Positions 7,766 through 16,197 of a DNA stretch of 52,322 bases are shown piece by piece; the stretch's first letter is position 1, and each line of letters opens with the position of its first letter. The stretch is from Pseudomonadota bacterium (GTDB lineage: Bacteria; Pseudomonadota; Alphaproteobacteria; Rhodospirillales; Magnetospirillaceae), in contig JAFAAW010000097.1 of the NCBI GenBank assembly GCA_023426365.1, forward strand, positions 1-52,322, in the 5' to 3' direction. Below the pieces are notes generated by a model that saw only the letters and a program-made list of their open reading frames with translations, was not told the origin of the DNA and ran no database searches. The position numbers were made by a program, and so were the translations under genes.

Positions 7766-7810
7766 AACGATGACGGCGGCGCCCCTGTCAGGGACGCCGC
7801 CGTCATCGTT
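7766..7810. terminator. large perfect hairpin, probable terminator after glk
   Basis: Sixteen-base perfect arms (7766-7781 and 7795-7810) enclose a second perfect stem, CCCTG/CAGGG (7783-7787 and 7789-7793). It lies about 55 bases beyond the end of glk on the minus strand and before the next gene start. There is no long T run on either strand, so termination is likely but not of the classical form. Confidence 0.55.
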
Positions 7811-7866
7811 TCCGAGCCGTTTGCGAGGCTCCGCCGGTGGCGCCCTGCCCGGGCGCCGCGCGAGTT

Positions 7867-8823
7867 CTAGGCCGCCGACACCAGACCGGCCAGGCCGGCG
7901 AAGGCGGGCTGGGGATGGATGACCAGCCAAGTGGGGATGGGCGTCAGGTAGTCCTGGAAGCGTCCCTTGTCCTCGAAGCGGCGGCGGAAGGCGGATTGGG
8001 CGAATGCGTCGCGCATGCGCGGCAGGATGCCGCCGGCCACATAGACGCCGCCGCGCGCGCCCACGGTCAAGGCCAGGTTGCCGGCCACCGTGCCCAGGAT
8101 GGCGAAGAACAGGTCCAGCGATTCGCGGCACAGCGGGCACGACCCGTCCAGCCCGCGCGCCGAGATGGCGTCGGGGGTGGAATAGGCCGCCGGCACGCCG
8201 TGGATGGCGGCCAGGGCGTCGTAGAGATTGACCAGACCGGGACCGGACAGCACGCGTTCGGCCGATACGTGGCCGAAGCGCTGGCGCAGCCAGTCCAGCA
8301 CCGCATCCTCGCGCGCATTGGCGGCGGCCAGGGTGACATGCCCGCCTTCGGTGGCCAGCGCCGTCCAGCGGCCCGAGCTGTCGGGCACCAGCGCGGACAC
8401 CCCCAGCCCGGTTCCCGGCCCCAGCACGGCGATGGGGCTGCCGGCCGCCCCCGCCCCGCCCCCCACCTTGAGCAGGTGTTCCGGCCCCAGATGGCGCACC
8501 GACAGGGCGACGGCGGTGAAGTCGTTGATGACGTCCAGGTGATCCAGGCCCAGGTCGCGCCGCACCTGATCGATGGAGAAGTGCCAGGCGGAATTGGTCA
8601 GGTCCACCATGTCGCCGGTAATGGGCGAAGCCACGGCAAAGGCGGCGCGCGACGGACGCACGTCCGTCCCTTGGGCGTTCAGGAACGCCTGGGCCGCCTG
8701 GGCCGGGCCGGCATGGTCGGCGCAGCGCACCACCATGGGCTCGCTGGTGCGGCCGTGTTCATCCACCAGGGCAAAGCGGGCGTTGGTTCCGCCGATATCG
8801 GCGATCAGGGCAACAGCGGGCAT
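7867..8823 (-). CDS. glk: glucokinase (proteobacterial Glk type)
   Basis: A 318-residue cytosolic kinase, the usual length for the E. coli-type Glk family. It phosphorylates glucose with ATP to glucose 6-phosphate. Visible motifs: ADIGGTNARFAL (8-19, phosphate 1), INDF with catalytic Asp101, GPGTGLG (135-141, phosphate 2), TEGGH (sugar binding) and VYVAGGILPRM near the C-terminus. It lies 11 bases downstream of glgA on the same strand, so the two are surely one operon. The placement links free glucose released from glycogen or maltodextrin to the hexose phosphate pool. Confidence 0.92.
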   Translation of the reverse strand: MPAVALIADIGGTNARFALVDEHGRTSEPMVVRCADHAGPAQAAQAFLNAQGTDVRPSRAAFAVASPITGDMVDLTNSAWHFSIDQVRRDLGLDHLDVINDFTAVALSVRHLGPEHLLKVGGGAGAAGSPIAVLGPGTGLGVSALVPDSSGRWTALATEGGHVTLAAANAREDAVLDWLRQRFGHVSAERVLSGPGLVNLYDALAAIHGVPAAYSTPDAISARGLDGSCPLCRESLDLFFAILGTVAGNLALTVGARGGVYVAGGILPRMRDAFAQSAFRRRFEDKGRFQDYLTPIPTWLVIHPQPAFAGLAGLVSAA

Positions 8824-8834
8824 GCGAGGCGATC

Positions 8835-10301
8835 CTAAATCTTGCCGCCGGTCAGCGCGCGGTACAGCTCGACATAGCGGGCCGCCGACCGTTCCCAGGT
8901 GAAGTCCTGGGTGACGCAGGACAACTGCACCTTGCGCCACTGATCCTTTTGCCGGTACATGCCCAGCGCGCGTTCCACCGTCCACTGGAAGGCGCCGGCA
9001 TTGGCGTGTTCGAAGGCGAAGCCGGTGGCGGTGCCGGTCATCAGCCCGTCATAGCTGGTATCGATCACGGTGTCGGCCAAGCCGCCGGTGACGTGCACCA
9101 ACGGAATGGTGCCGTAGCGCATGGCATAGAACTGGGTCAGGCCGCACGGCTCGAAGCGCGACGGCATCACCAGAATGTCGCCGCCCGCCATCAGCTTATG
9201 GGCCAGCGCCTCGGAATAGCCGATATTGACCGCGACCTGCGACGGGTTGGCGGCGGCCACCGCCTTGAACCCGTCCTCGAGCGCGCGGTCGCCGGTGCCC
9301 ACCACCGCCAATTGGGCGCCCTGGCGCAGGATGGCCGGCAGGACCGCCAGCACCAGGTCCATGCCCTTGAGGTCGTTGAGGCGGCTGACGATCACCAGGA
9401 GCGGCGCCTCGGGGTTCTGTTCCAGCCCCAGCTCGGCCTGAAGCGCCGCCTTGTTGGCGGCCTTGCCGGCCACGTGATCCAACGGCGCGTAGCGATGGTC
9501 CAGATAGGTGTCATTTTCCGGCGTCCACACGCCGTAATCGGCGCCGTTCAGGATGCCGACCAGATCGGCCGAGCGCTCGGCCAGCAGGCCCTCCATGCCG
9601 CAGCCATGGGGCGCGGACTGGATTTCCCGGGCATAACGCGGGCTGACGGTGGTCAGTTTGTCGCTATAGACCAGACCGGCTTTCAGGAACGACATGGTGT
9701 TCCAGTATTCCAGCCCGGCCATGGAATAGAAGTCCCACGGCAGGCCCAGCCGCGGCACGGTCTCGGCCGGGAACTGGCCCTGATAGGCGATGTTGTGGAT
9801 GGTGAACACCGTGGCGGGGCGGTCGGCCACGTCCCACGCCTTGAGATAGGCGGGCGCCAGGCCGGTCTGCCAGTCGTGGCAATGAAGAACGTCGGGCCAC
9901 CACGGCACCGGCGAGCCGCCGGTGCACAGATGGGCGGCCGCCCACGACAGCAGGCCGAAGCGCAGGGCGTTGTCGGCATAATCGGCGCCGTCCGCGTCCT
10001 GATAGGGACCGCCCGAGCGATGGTAAAGCGCCGGACAATCGATCAGCCACACCGGCACGCCGGACCCCGGCAGGCGCCCTTCCACCAGCCGCGCCTCGAC
10101 GCCTAGGCCCAGCGGATCGCCCAAGCCGCCCACGTCGCGCTTGTCCTCGGCCTTGTCCATGGCGGCGGCATAGCCGGGCAGCAGCACGCGCACATCCTGT
10201 CCGGCAGCGATCAGCGACGCCGGCAGCGCGCCGGACACATCGGCCAGGCCGCCGGTCTTGACCAGCGGGAATACCTCGGACGAAGCGAACAATACGCGCA
10301 T
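8835..10301 (-). CDS. glgA: glycogen synthase (ADP-glucose type)
   Basis: A 488-residue GT5 glycosyltransferase. It extends alpha-1,4-glucan from ADP-glucose. Family signatures are KTGGLADV (15-22, glucosyl donor/acceptor site), HDWQ (142-145) and FEPCGLTQ (383-390, with the catalytic Glu of the ExxCGLxQ motif). Start 10301 begins the family-typical MRVLFASSE and has GGGAGG 4 bases upstream; an in-frame start at 10322 is possible but unneeded. It is divergent from glgC across ~215 bases and is followed by glk. Regulation is not evident; I found no convincing promoter on this strand. Confidence 0.95.
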   Translation of the reverse strand: MRVLFASSEVFPLVKTGGLADVSGALPASLIAAGQDVRVLLPGYAAAMDKAEDKRDVGGLGDPLGLGVEARLVEGRLPGSGVPVWLIDCPALYHRSGGPYQDADGADYADNALRFGLLSWAAAHLCTGGSPVPWWPDVLHCHDWQTGLAPAYLKAWDVADRPATVFTIHNIAYQGQFPAETVPRLGLPWDFYSMAGLEYWNTMSFLKAGLVYSDKLTTVSPRYAREIQSAPHGCGMEGLLAERSADLVGILNGADYGVWTPENDTYLDHRYAPLDHVAGKAANKAALQAELGLEQNPEAPLLVIVSRLNDLKGMDLVLAVLPAILRQGAQLAVVGTGDRALEDGFKAVAAANPSQVAVNIGYSEALAHKLMAGGDILVMPSRFEPCGLTQFYAMRYGTIPLVHVTGGLADTVIDTSYDGLMTGTATGFAFEHANAGAFQWTVERALGMYRQKDQWRKVQLSCVTQDFTWERSAARYVELYRALTGGKI

Positions 10302-10516
10302 GGGGCCTCCCGTCGCCTGCACTTGCCGTCAAAGGCCAAGCCTAGCCCAGGATGATGTTCCGTGAAAGCCGCTTCGCCACCCGTATTACCCGTAAATGAA
10401 GGAAGGGAGATCTGCTTGAGCGACTGTTGTACCGCTAGTCGATCTATGGCACGGTCCTTATCCGGCTCCGGGGGGACGGTGCCAGAGCTCGCAAGACATC
10501 TTGGAGAGACGTGCTG

Positions 10517-11803
10517 ATGATGGAGCCTCAGGATCGGGTGAGCCACGACATCGAGGTCAATCTGCGCCTGCGCCGGACGCTGGCGCTGGTGCTGGCGGGC
10601 GGCCGCGGCTCGCGGCTCAAGGCGCTGACCGACTGGCATGCCAAGCCGGGCATCCCGTTCGCCGGCAAGTTCCGCATCATCGACTTCACCCTGTCCAACT
10701 GCATCAATTCGGGCATCCGCCGCATCGGCGTGCTGACCCAGTACAAGGCCCATTCCCTGCTGCAGCACATCCAGCGCGGCTGGGGCTTCCTGCGCGGCGA
10801 GTTCAACGAGTTCATCGAACTGTTGCCCGCCCAGCAGCGCACCGAGGGCGAGAACTGGTACAAGGGCACGGCGGATGCGGTGTACCAGAACCTGGACATC
10901 ATCCGCGAACATCGCCCCGAATACGTGCTGATCCTGGCCGGCGACCACATCTACAAGATGGATTACGGCAAGATGCTGGCCCACCATCTGGCCCGCGGCG
11001 CCGATGTCACCGTCGCCTGCCTGGAGGTGCCGATCGAGGATGCCAAGGGCTTCGGCGTCATGGCGGTGGATGGCGACGACAACGTGGTGCGCTTCGACGA
11101 GAAGCCGGCCAATCCCCAGCATGCCCCGGGCAAGCCCGATCGGGCGCTGGCCAGCATGGGCATCTACATCTTCAATGCCCAGTTCCTGTACGACCGCCTG
11201 AACCTGGATGCCAGCCAGCCCGGGACCGAGCACGATTTCGGCAAGGACATCATCCCCAAGCTGATCGGCAAGCATAAGGTCATCGCCCACCCCTTCCAGG
11301 ATTCGTGCGTCATGCACGACGGCGCCAAGGAACATTACTGGCGCGACGTCGGCACCATCGACGCCTATTGGGAGGCCAATGTCGATCTGACCACGGTGAC
11401 GCCGGCGCTGAACCTGTACGACACCAACTGGCCCATCTGGACCTATCAGGCCCAGTTGCCGCCGGCCAAGTTCGTGTTCGACAATGACACCCGCCGGGGC
11501 ATGGCGGTGGATTCGCTGGTCTCGGGCGGCTGCGTCATCTCGGGCGCCGTGGTGCGCCGCTCCATGCTGTTCTCGAACGTGCGCGTCAATTCCTATTCGC
11601 TGGTCGAGGACACGGTGGTGCTGCCCGATTGCGACATCGGCCGCCATGCACGCCTCAAGAAGTGCATCGTGGACCAGGGCTGCGTCATCCCGCCCGGCCT
11701 GGTGGTCGGCGAGGACCCGGAACTGGACGCCAAGCGGTTCGACCGCACCGACAAGGGCGTCACCCTGATCACCGCCGACATGCTGAAAAAGCTGGAGGCG
11801 TGA
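10517..11803 (+). CDS. glgC: glucose-1-phosphate adenylyltransferase (ADP-glucose pyrophosphorylase)
   Basis: A 428-residue enzyme making ADP-glucose from glucose 1-phosphate and ATP, the first committed step of glycogen synthesis. Visible: AGGRGSRLKAL (27-37, nucleotide site), KPGIPF, GTADAVYQNLD, LAGDHIYKMDY (metal-binding Asp), FDEKP, and a C-terminal left-handed beta-helix with the ISGAVVRRSMLFSNVRVNSYS hexapeptide pattern (allosteric region). GGAGAG at 10503-10508 gives 8-base spacing to ATG 10517, preferred over GTG 10511. It is divergent from glgA and overlaps the following DUF1232 gene. Confidence 0.96.
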   Translation: MMEPQDRVSHDIEVNLRLRRTLALVLAGGRGSRLKALTDWHAKPGIPFAGKFRIIDFTLSNCINSGIRRIGVLTQYKAHSLLQHIQRGWGFLRGEFNEFIELLPAQQRTEGENWYKGTADAVYQNLDIIREHRPEYVLILAGDHIYKMDYGKMLAHHLARGADVTVACLEVPIEDAKGFGVMAVDGDDNVVRFDEKPANPQHAPGKPDRALASMGIYIFNAQFLYDRLNLDASQPGTEHDFGKDIIPKLIGKHKVIAHPFQDSCVMHDGAKEHYWRDVGTIDAYWEANVDLTTVTPALNLYDTNWPIWTYQAQLPPAKFVFDNDTRRGMAVDSLVSGGCVISGAVVRRSMLFSNVRVNSYSLVEDTVVLPDCDIGRHARLKKCIVDQGCVIPPGLVVGEDPELDAKRFDRTDKGVTLITADMLKKLEA

Positions 11804-12171
11804 GCTTGGCGGGCGGCCTTGCCGCCCGGCTGCGGGCGCTCAAGCGCGACACGCTGGCGGTGATGATCGCCGCCCGCGACCCGCGCACGCCGTGGGCGGC
11901 AAGATTGCTGGCGGTCGCCGTGGTGGCCTATGCGCTGTCGCCCATCGACCTGATCCCCGATTTCATCCCCATCCTGGGACATCTGGACGACCTGATCATC
12001 GTGCCGGCCGGCATTTGGCTGGCCTTGCGCCTGATCCCGGCCGAGGTGATGGACGAGGCGCGCGCCCGCGCAGCCCAAATGGACCGCCCGGGCAAGAGCG
12101 GCTGGGGATTGCTGATGGTGATGATGCTGTGGCTGGCGGCGGCACTGCTGGTCTGGCACCTGCTGGCCTGA
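11800..12171 (+). CDS. DUF1232 (YkvA-like) membrane protein
   Basis: A 123-residue protein. The core RLLAVAVVAYALSPIDLIPDFIPILGHLDDLIIVPAGIWLAL is the DUF1232 signature (SPIDLIPDFIP ... LDD) with two membrane-associated helices; a third hydrophobic segment closes the C-terminus. Function is unknown for the family. GTG 11800 overlaps the glgC stop, but GGAGG at 11794-11798 is 7 bases from TTG 11806, so the true start may be that TTG, two codons later. It is probably co-transcribed with glgC. A long palindrome follows. Confidence 0.75.
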   Translation: MSLAGGLAARLRALKRDTLAVMIAARDPRTPWAARLLAVAVVAYALSPIDLIPDFIPILGHLDDLIIVPAGIWLALRLIPAEVMDEARARAAQMDRPGKSGWGLLMVMMLWLAAALLVWHLLA

Positions 12172-12188
12172 CCGCGCACCTCCCGAAA

Positions 12189-12258
12189 CGTCACAAGGGC
12201 GCAGGGGATATGAGGCCGCGAGCCTTGCCGCCTTCATATCCCCTGCGCCCTTGTGACG
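12189..12258. repeat. long perfect inverted repeat (25-bp arms) between convergent genes
   Basis: The arms 12189-12213 and 12234-12258 are exact reverse complements over 25 bases, with a 20-base, GC-rich loop. It sits between the stop of the DUF1232 gene and the convergent gene ending at 12276. It would form a very stable hairpin in transcripts from either side and may act as a bidirectional terminator, although only a short T run follows on the minus strand and none on the plus. Confidence 0.85.
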
Positions 12259-12275
12259 AATGGCGGCGGACCGCC

Positions 12276-12527
12276 TCAGGCGACGAACTTGTCGAGCGCC
12301 TTATCGACCAGATCGACGTTGCGCGGGTGATGCAAGGTCACCTCGCCGGCGTCGGATTCCACCGTCACCCAGGCGTTGTGACCATTGGCCTTCACCAGCA
12401 CCGAGATGATGGTGTAGGGCGTGTCGTGCCGGGTGATCTGCATGGAAATGCCGTCGGCCTGAAAACGGCGCTCACCCTCATGGGGCAGCGCCGCCATCAG
12501 GCGGCGGAACATGGGCTTGGTGCGCAT
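12276..12527 (-). CDS. conserved hypothetical small protein
   Basis: An 83-residue soluble protein if ATG 12527 is used. TTG 12557 (93 residues) and ATG 12512 are also in frame, and none has a strong ribosome-binding site. The sequence alternates short beta-like stretches (SMQITRHDTPYTIISVLVKANGHNAWVTVESDAGEVTLHHP) and ends in a helix (DLVDKALDKFVA), so a small alpha/beta fold is plausible. I recognise no family. It stands alone between the long palindrome and mltG on the same strand. Confidence 0.55.
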   Translation of the reverse strand: MRTKPMFRRLMAALPHEGERRFQADGISMQITRHDTPYTIISVLVKANGHNAWVTVESDAGEVTLHHPRNVDLVDKALDKFVA

Positions 12528-12621
12528 GTGCGGGTCCAAGGGATGTTGCGGATGCAAACAACCCTAGTCCCCTGCCCCGCCCGGCCACCAATCGTCAAAT
12601 CGCATGGGGCCATGCAGAGAT

Positions 12622-13602
12622 TTATTGGCCGCGCCGCTCGCGTTCGATCTTGCGCCATTTGGCGACGTTGCGGTTATGCTCGTCCAGGCTGCGAGCGAAG
12701 ACGTGCCCGCCGGTGCCGTCCGCCACGAAATACAGCGCGTCCGACTTGGCCGGATTCAGCACCGCCTCGATGCTGGCCCGACCGGGATTGGCGATGGGCG
12801 TCGGCGGCAGGCCGTCATGGACATAGGTGTTCCACGGATGCGGGTTGTCGAGGTCGGCGCGGCTGATGGGGCGGTCCAGGACGCCCAGCTTGCCCGACAC
12901 GCCATAGATCACCGTGGGGTCCGATTGCAGCCGCATGCCCAGGCGCAGGCGGTTCAGGAACACCGCCGCCACCAGCGGACGCTCGGACTTGACGCCCGTC
13001 TCGCGCTCGACGATCGAAGCCAGCACCAGCGCCTGTTCCTTGCTGGTCAGCGGCAGGTCGGGCGCGCGGCCCGCCCATGCCTGATCCAGCATCTGGCGCA
13101 TGGATTTCTCCATGCGCGCCACCACCTCGTCGCGGCTGTCGTCGCGCGACAGATGCCAGGTCTCCGGCAGCAGGCTGCCCTCCGCCGGCTTGCGGCTGAC
13201 GGTGCCGGCCAGATACTCGGCCTCCTCCACCTCCTGCAGCACCTGACGCACGGTCAGCCCCTCGGCGATGGTCAGCTTGTGGACCACCGTGCGGCCGTCG
13301 GCCATCATGGCCATGGCGTCGCGCGGCGTCACATGGGCGGGAAAGGCGTATTCGCCCGCCTTCAACGTCACCTGGCGCAGCTTGGCCCCGATCACGAAGC
13401 TGTAGGGGTCGGGCACCACGCCGGCGGCGGCCAACTGGCGGGCGATGGCCTCCAGCCCCGATCCCTTGGCGATCACCACATTGGTGGCCTCGGCCAGCGG
13501 GCCGGGGCGGGTGAAGCGGCGGTGCCCTTCCAGGGCCGCCCAGGTGGCGATGGCCACCACGGCGACCGCCAGCGCGAAAACGATTTTCCAGACCGTGCGC
13601 AT
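12622..13602 (-). CDS. mltG: endolytic murein transglycosylase MltG (YceG family)
   Basis: A 326-residue membrane-anchored periplasmic enzyme that cuts nascent peptidoglycan strands and so limits glycan length. Residues ~5-24 form the single membrane anchor. The YceG/MltG region holds KLTIAEGLTVRQVL, GSLLPETW, and VLASIVERETG with the catalytic Glu of the family's SI(V/I)E-ET motif, plus SDPTVIYG and NTYVHDGLPPTPIANPG near the end. Its position directly after fabF is the usual one in proteobacteria. A hairpin lies between the two, so read-through from the fab genes may be partial. Confidence 0.93.
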   Translation of the reverse strand: MRTVWKIVFALAVAVVAIATWAALEGHRRFTRPGPLAEATNVVIAKGSGLEAIARQLAAAGVVPDPYSFVIGAKLRQVTLKAGEYAFPAHVTPRDAMAMMADGRTVVHKLTIAEGLTVRQVLQEVEEAEYLAGTVSRKPAEGSLLPETWHLSRDDSRDEVVARMEKSMRQMLDQAWAGRAPDLPLTSKEQALVLASIVERETGVKSERPLVAAVFLNRLRLGMRLQSDPTVIYGVSGKLGVLDRPISRADLDNPHPWNTYVHDGLPPTPIANPGRASIEAVLNPAKSDALYFVADGTGGHVFARSLDEHNRNVAKWRKIERERRGQ

Positions 13603-13621
13603 CGTTCCATCCCAGAACGAA

Positions 13622-13652
13622 GAAGGCCCCCATGCGGCGCAAGGGGGCCTTC
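13622..13652 (-). terminator. intrinsic terminator or attenuator between fabF and mltG
   Basis: Perfect 10-base arms GAAGGCCCCC (13622-13631) and GGGGGCCTTC (13643-13652) around an 11-base loop. On the minus strand TTCGTTCT follows. It would end or reduce transcription coming from fabF. Confidence 0.65.
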
Positions 13653-13673
13653 GTAACCTTGTCCTGCCGGGCC

Positions 13674-14930
13674 TTAGGGGGCCTTGGCGAAGATCAGCGA
13701 GGCATTGGTGCCGCCGAAGCCGAACGAGTTCGACATGGCGTACTTGATCTCGCGCTTCTTGGCGACCTTGGCCACCAGGTCGATGTCGCAGCCCTCGTCC
13801 GGGTTGTCCAGATTGAGGGTGGGCGGCGCGATCTGGTCGCGGATGGCCAGCAGCGAGAAGATGGCCTCGACCGCGCCGGCGGCGCCCAGCAGGTGGCCGA
13901 TGGCCGACTTGGTCGAGCTCATGGACACCGTGTTGATGGCGTTGCCGAACAGGCGCTTGACCGCACCCAGCTCGATCACGTCGCCCATGGTCGCGGTGCC
14001 GTGGGCGTTGATGTAATCGATGTCGCCGGGCTGGAGTTCGGCGCGCTTGAGCGCGGCCTGCATGGCGCGGAACGCTCCGTTGCCGTCCTCGGCCGGGGCG
14101 GTGATGTGATAGGCGTCGCCGGACATGCCGTAGCCGATCACCTCGCCATAGATCTTGGCGCCGCGGGCACGGGCGTGCTCCAGCTCCTCCAGGACCAGGA
14201 CGCCGGCGCCCTCGCCCATGACGAAGCCGTCGCGGTCCTTGTCCCACGGACGGGACGCGGCCTGCGGCTCGTCGTTGCGGGCGGTGGACAGCGCCTTGCA
14301 CGCGGCGAAGCCGGCGATGCCCAGGCGGCAGACGGCGGCCTCGGCGCCGCCGGCGACCATGACGTCGGCATCGCCGAACATGATCAGGCGGGCGGCGTCA
14401 CCGATGGCGTGGGCACCGGTGGCGCAGGCGGTCACCACGGCGTGGTTCGGCCCCTTGAAACCGTATTGAATGGAGACGTGGCCCGAGACCAGATTGATCA
14501 GGGCCGACGGAATGAAGAACGGGGAGACGCGGCGCGGGCCGCTATCCTTCAGCGTCAGGGCGCCCTCGGCAATGGCCGGCAGACCGCCGATGCCCGAGCC
14601 GATCATCACGCCGGTGCGCTCGCGGCTTTCGTCGTCCTGGGGCTTCCAGCCGGAATCCTCGATGGCTTCCTGCGCGGCGGCCAGGCCATAGACGATGAAA
14701 TCGTCCATGCGGCGGCGTTCCTTCGCGGGAACGACCTTGTCCATATCCAGTTCGTTCTCGCCGGTGCCGCGCGGGATCACGCCCGCGATCTTGGCGGCAA
14801 GGTCGGAAACGTCGAAATGCTCGATGGCGCGGATGCCGGACTCACCGTTGATGAGGCGCTTCCAGGTGTGCTCGACGCCGCAGCCCAGCGGGCTGACGAT
14901 GCCGAGTCCGGTGACGACAACACGTCTCAT
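13674..14930 (-). CDS. fabF: 3-oxoacyl-[acyl-carrier-protein] synthase II
   Basis: A 418-residue condensing enzyme of type II fatty acid synthesis; it joins malonyl-ACP to a growing acyl-ACP. The Cys-His-His triad is present: VTACATGAHAIG (Cys), NAHGTATMGD (His) and KSAIGHLLGAAG (His). The start MRRVVVTGLGIVSPLG is typical and the length matches the family. It follows acpP in the order fabD-fabG-acpP-fabF-mltG, but a terminator-like hairpin stands between acpP and fabF. The KAS II assignment over KAS I rests on the sequence pattern and the location next to acpP. Confidence 0.96.
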   Translation of the reverse strand: MRRVVVTGLGIVSPLGCGVEHTWKRLINGESGIRAIEHFDVSDLAAKIAGVIPRGTGENELDMDKVVPAKERRRMDDFIVYGLAAAQEAIEDSGWKPQDDESRERTGVMIGSGIGGLPAIAEGALTLKDSGPRRVSPFFIPSALINLVSGHVSIQYGFKGPNHAVVTACATGAHAIGDAARLIMFGDADVMVAGGAEAAVCRLGIAGFAACKALSTARNDEPQAASRPWDKDRDGFVMGEGAGVLVLEELEHARARGAKIYGEVIGYGMSGDAYHITAPAEDGNGAFRAMQAALKRAELQPGDIDYINAHGTATMGDVIELGAVKRLFGNAINTVSMSSTKSAIGHLLGAAGAVEAIFSLLAIRDQIAPPTLNLDNPDEGCDIDLVAKVAKKREIKYAMSNSFGFGGTNASLIFAKAP

Positions 14931-14955
14931 GCGAAGGTCCCGTTGCTGTACTTAG

Positions 14956-14990
14956 AAAAAGGGCGCCGCCCCCCTTCGGGTTCGACGCCC
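14956..14990 (-). terminator. strong terminator/attenuator between acpP and fabF
   Basis: On the minus strand, 13-base arms (14990-14978 and 14973-14961) pair with two mismatches and one wobble around a GAAG loop, then TTTTT (14960-14956) follows. It sits 11 bases after the acpP stop and before fabF, so most acpP transcripts may end here. Confidence 0.7.
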
Positions 14991-15001
14991 CAGACCAACC
15001 T

Positions 15002-15235
15002 TTACGCGGCCTTCGAGATGAAGTCGATCGCGTCCTTGACGGTCAGGATCTTCTCGGCAGCGTCATCGGGGATTTCGCAACCGAACTCTTCCTCGAAAGC
15101 CATGACCAGCTCGACGGTGTCGAGGCTGTCAGCGCCCAGGTCGTCGATGAAGCTGGCGTTCTCGGTCACCTTGGCCTCTTCCACGCCCAGGTGCTCGACA
15201 ACAATCTTCTTAACCCGCTCGGCGACGTCGCTCAT
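15002..15235 (-). CDS. acpP: acyl carrier protein
   Basis: A 77-residue acidic carrier protein. The 4'-phosphopantetheine attachment site DSLD is seen with Ser37 in GADSLDTVELVMAFEEEF. Length and sequence are those of the standard fatty-acid ACP. It carries acyl intermediates between the enzymes encoded next to it. The terminator directly after the gene suggests that it is transcribed far above fabF, as expected for a very abundant protein. The 198 bases upstream, up to fabG, are long enough for a promoter, but I found no convincing -35/-10 pair. Confidence 0.97.
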   Translation of the reverse strand: MSDVAERVKKIVVEHLGVEEAKVTENASFIDDLGADSLDTVELVMAFEEEFGCEIPDDAAEKILTVKDAIDFISKAA

Positions 15236-15433
15236 TTGAATTCCCTCGGAAGTCTTATGGTGCCAGTTGAATGACCAGGGTCCCGCGACCGGTGGCGGAA
15301 AGCCCCCGAACCGGCGGAAAGTGGCCCGTACCTAACATACTTTTTGGCCCGTTACCAGCACTGGAACACCATGTGTTGGGTTTGGACCGGCAGGCGAGCG
15401 GCGGGCCGGATGTACCGCCCCGCCGCGCCCGCG

Positions 15434-16183
15434 TCAGATCATGGCCATGCCGCCGTTGACGTGCAGGGTCTGACCGCTGACATAGGCCGCCTCGTTCGAG
15501 GCCAGATAAAGAACGGCCGCCGCGATTTCCTCGGACGTGCCCATGCGGCCGGCCGGGATCTGGGCGTTGATGCGCGCCTTCTGCTCGTCGTTCAGCTCGT
15601 CGGTCATGGCGGTGGCGATGAAGCCCGGCGCCACGGCGTTGACGGTGATGTTGCGGCTGGCCACTTCCTGGGCCAGCGCCTTGGTCATGCCGATCATGCC
15701 GGCCTTCGAGGCGCAGTAATTGACCTGGCCCGGATTGCCGGTGACGCCGACGATGGAGGTGATGTTGATGATGCGGCCCGAGCGGCGCTTCATCATGCCC
15801 TTGACGGCGGCGCGGCACAGGCGGAAGGCGGCGGTCAGGTTGACGTTGATGACCGCATCCCAATCCTCGTCCTTCATGCGCAGGATCAGGCCGTCCTTGG
15901 TGATGCCGGCATTGTTGACCAGGATGTCCAGCGACCCCATGGCCGCCTCGGCATCCTTGGCCAGTTGCTCCACTTCCTCGGGCTTGGACAGGTTGGCGGG
16001 CAGCACGTGGACGCGCCCCTCACCATTGGCGCCCAGCTCGGCGGCCAGGGCGTCCAGCGCCTCGCGGCGGGTGCCGTGGATGGCGATGGTGGCGCCGGCG
16101 GCATGCAGGGCCTTGGCGATGGCGCCGCCGATGCCGCCCGAGGCGCCGGTGACCAGTGCGGTCTTGCCGGTAAGATCGAACAT
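15434..16183 (-). CDS. fabG: 3-oxoacyl-[acyl-carrier-protein] reductase
   Basis: A 249-residue short-chain dehydrogenase, the NADPH-dependent reductase of fatty acid elongation. Seen: TGASGGIGGAIA (cofactor glycine motif), NNAG, catalytic Ser143, Tyr156 and Lys160 (YCASK), and the conserved C-terminal SGQTLHVNGGMAMI. The start at 16183 has GGGGGGAAA upstream. It lies 14 bases after fabD and is clearly in the same operon. Its location between fabD and acpP separates it from the many other SDR reductases. Confidence 0.96.
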   Translation of the reverse strand: MFDLTGKTALVTGASGGIGGAIAKALHAAGATIAIHGTRREALDALAAELGANGEGRVHVLPANLSKPEEVEQLAKDAEAAMGSLDILVNNAGITKDGLILRMKDEDWDAVINVNLTAAFRLCRAAVKGMMKRRSGRIINITSIVGVTGNPGQVNYCASKAGMIGMTKALAQEVASRNITVNAVAPGFIATAMTDELNDEQKARINAQIPAGRMGTSEEIAAAVLYLASNEAAYVSGQTLHVNGGMAMI

Positions 16184-16197
16184 GCGAGTTTCCCCCC

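Noticed and set aside
10302..10516. Promoters for glgA and glgC in the divergent region
   Set aside because: TTGAGC at 10416 and similar boxes lack a fitting -10 at correct spacing; not convincing on either strand.
10211..11647. Long open frame on the minus strand opposite glgC
   Set aside because: Lies wholly across glgC and the glgA start; composition typical of antisense frames in GC-rich DNA.
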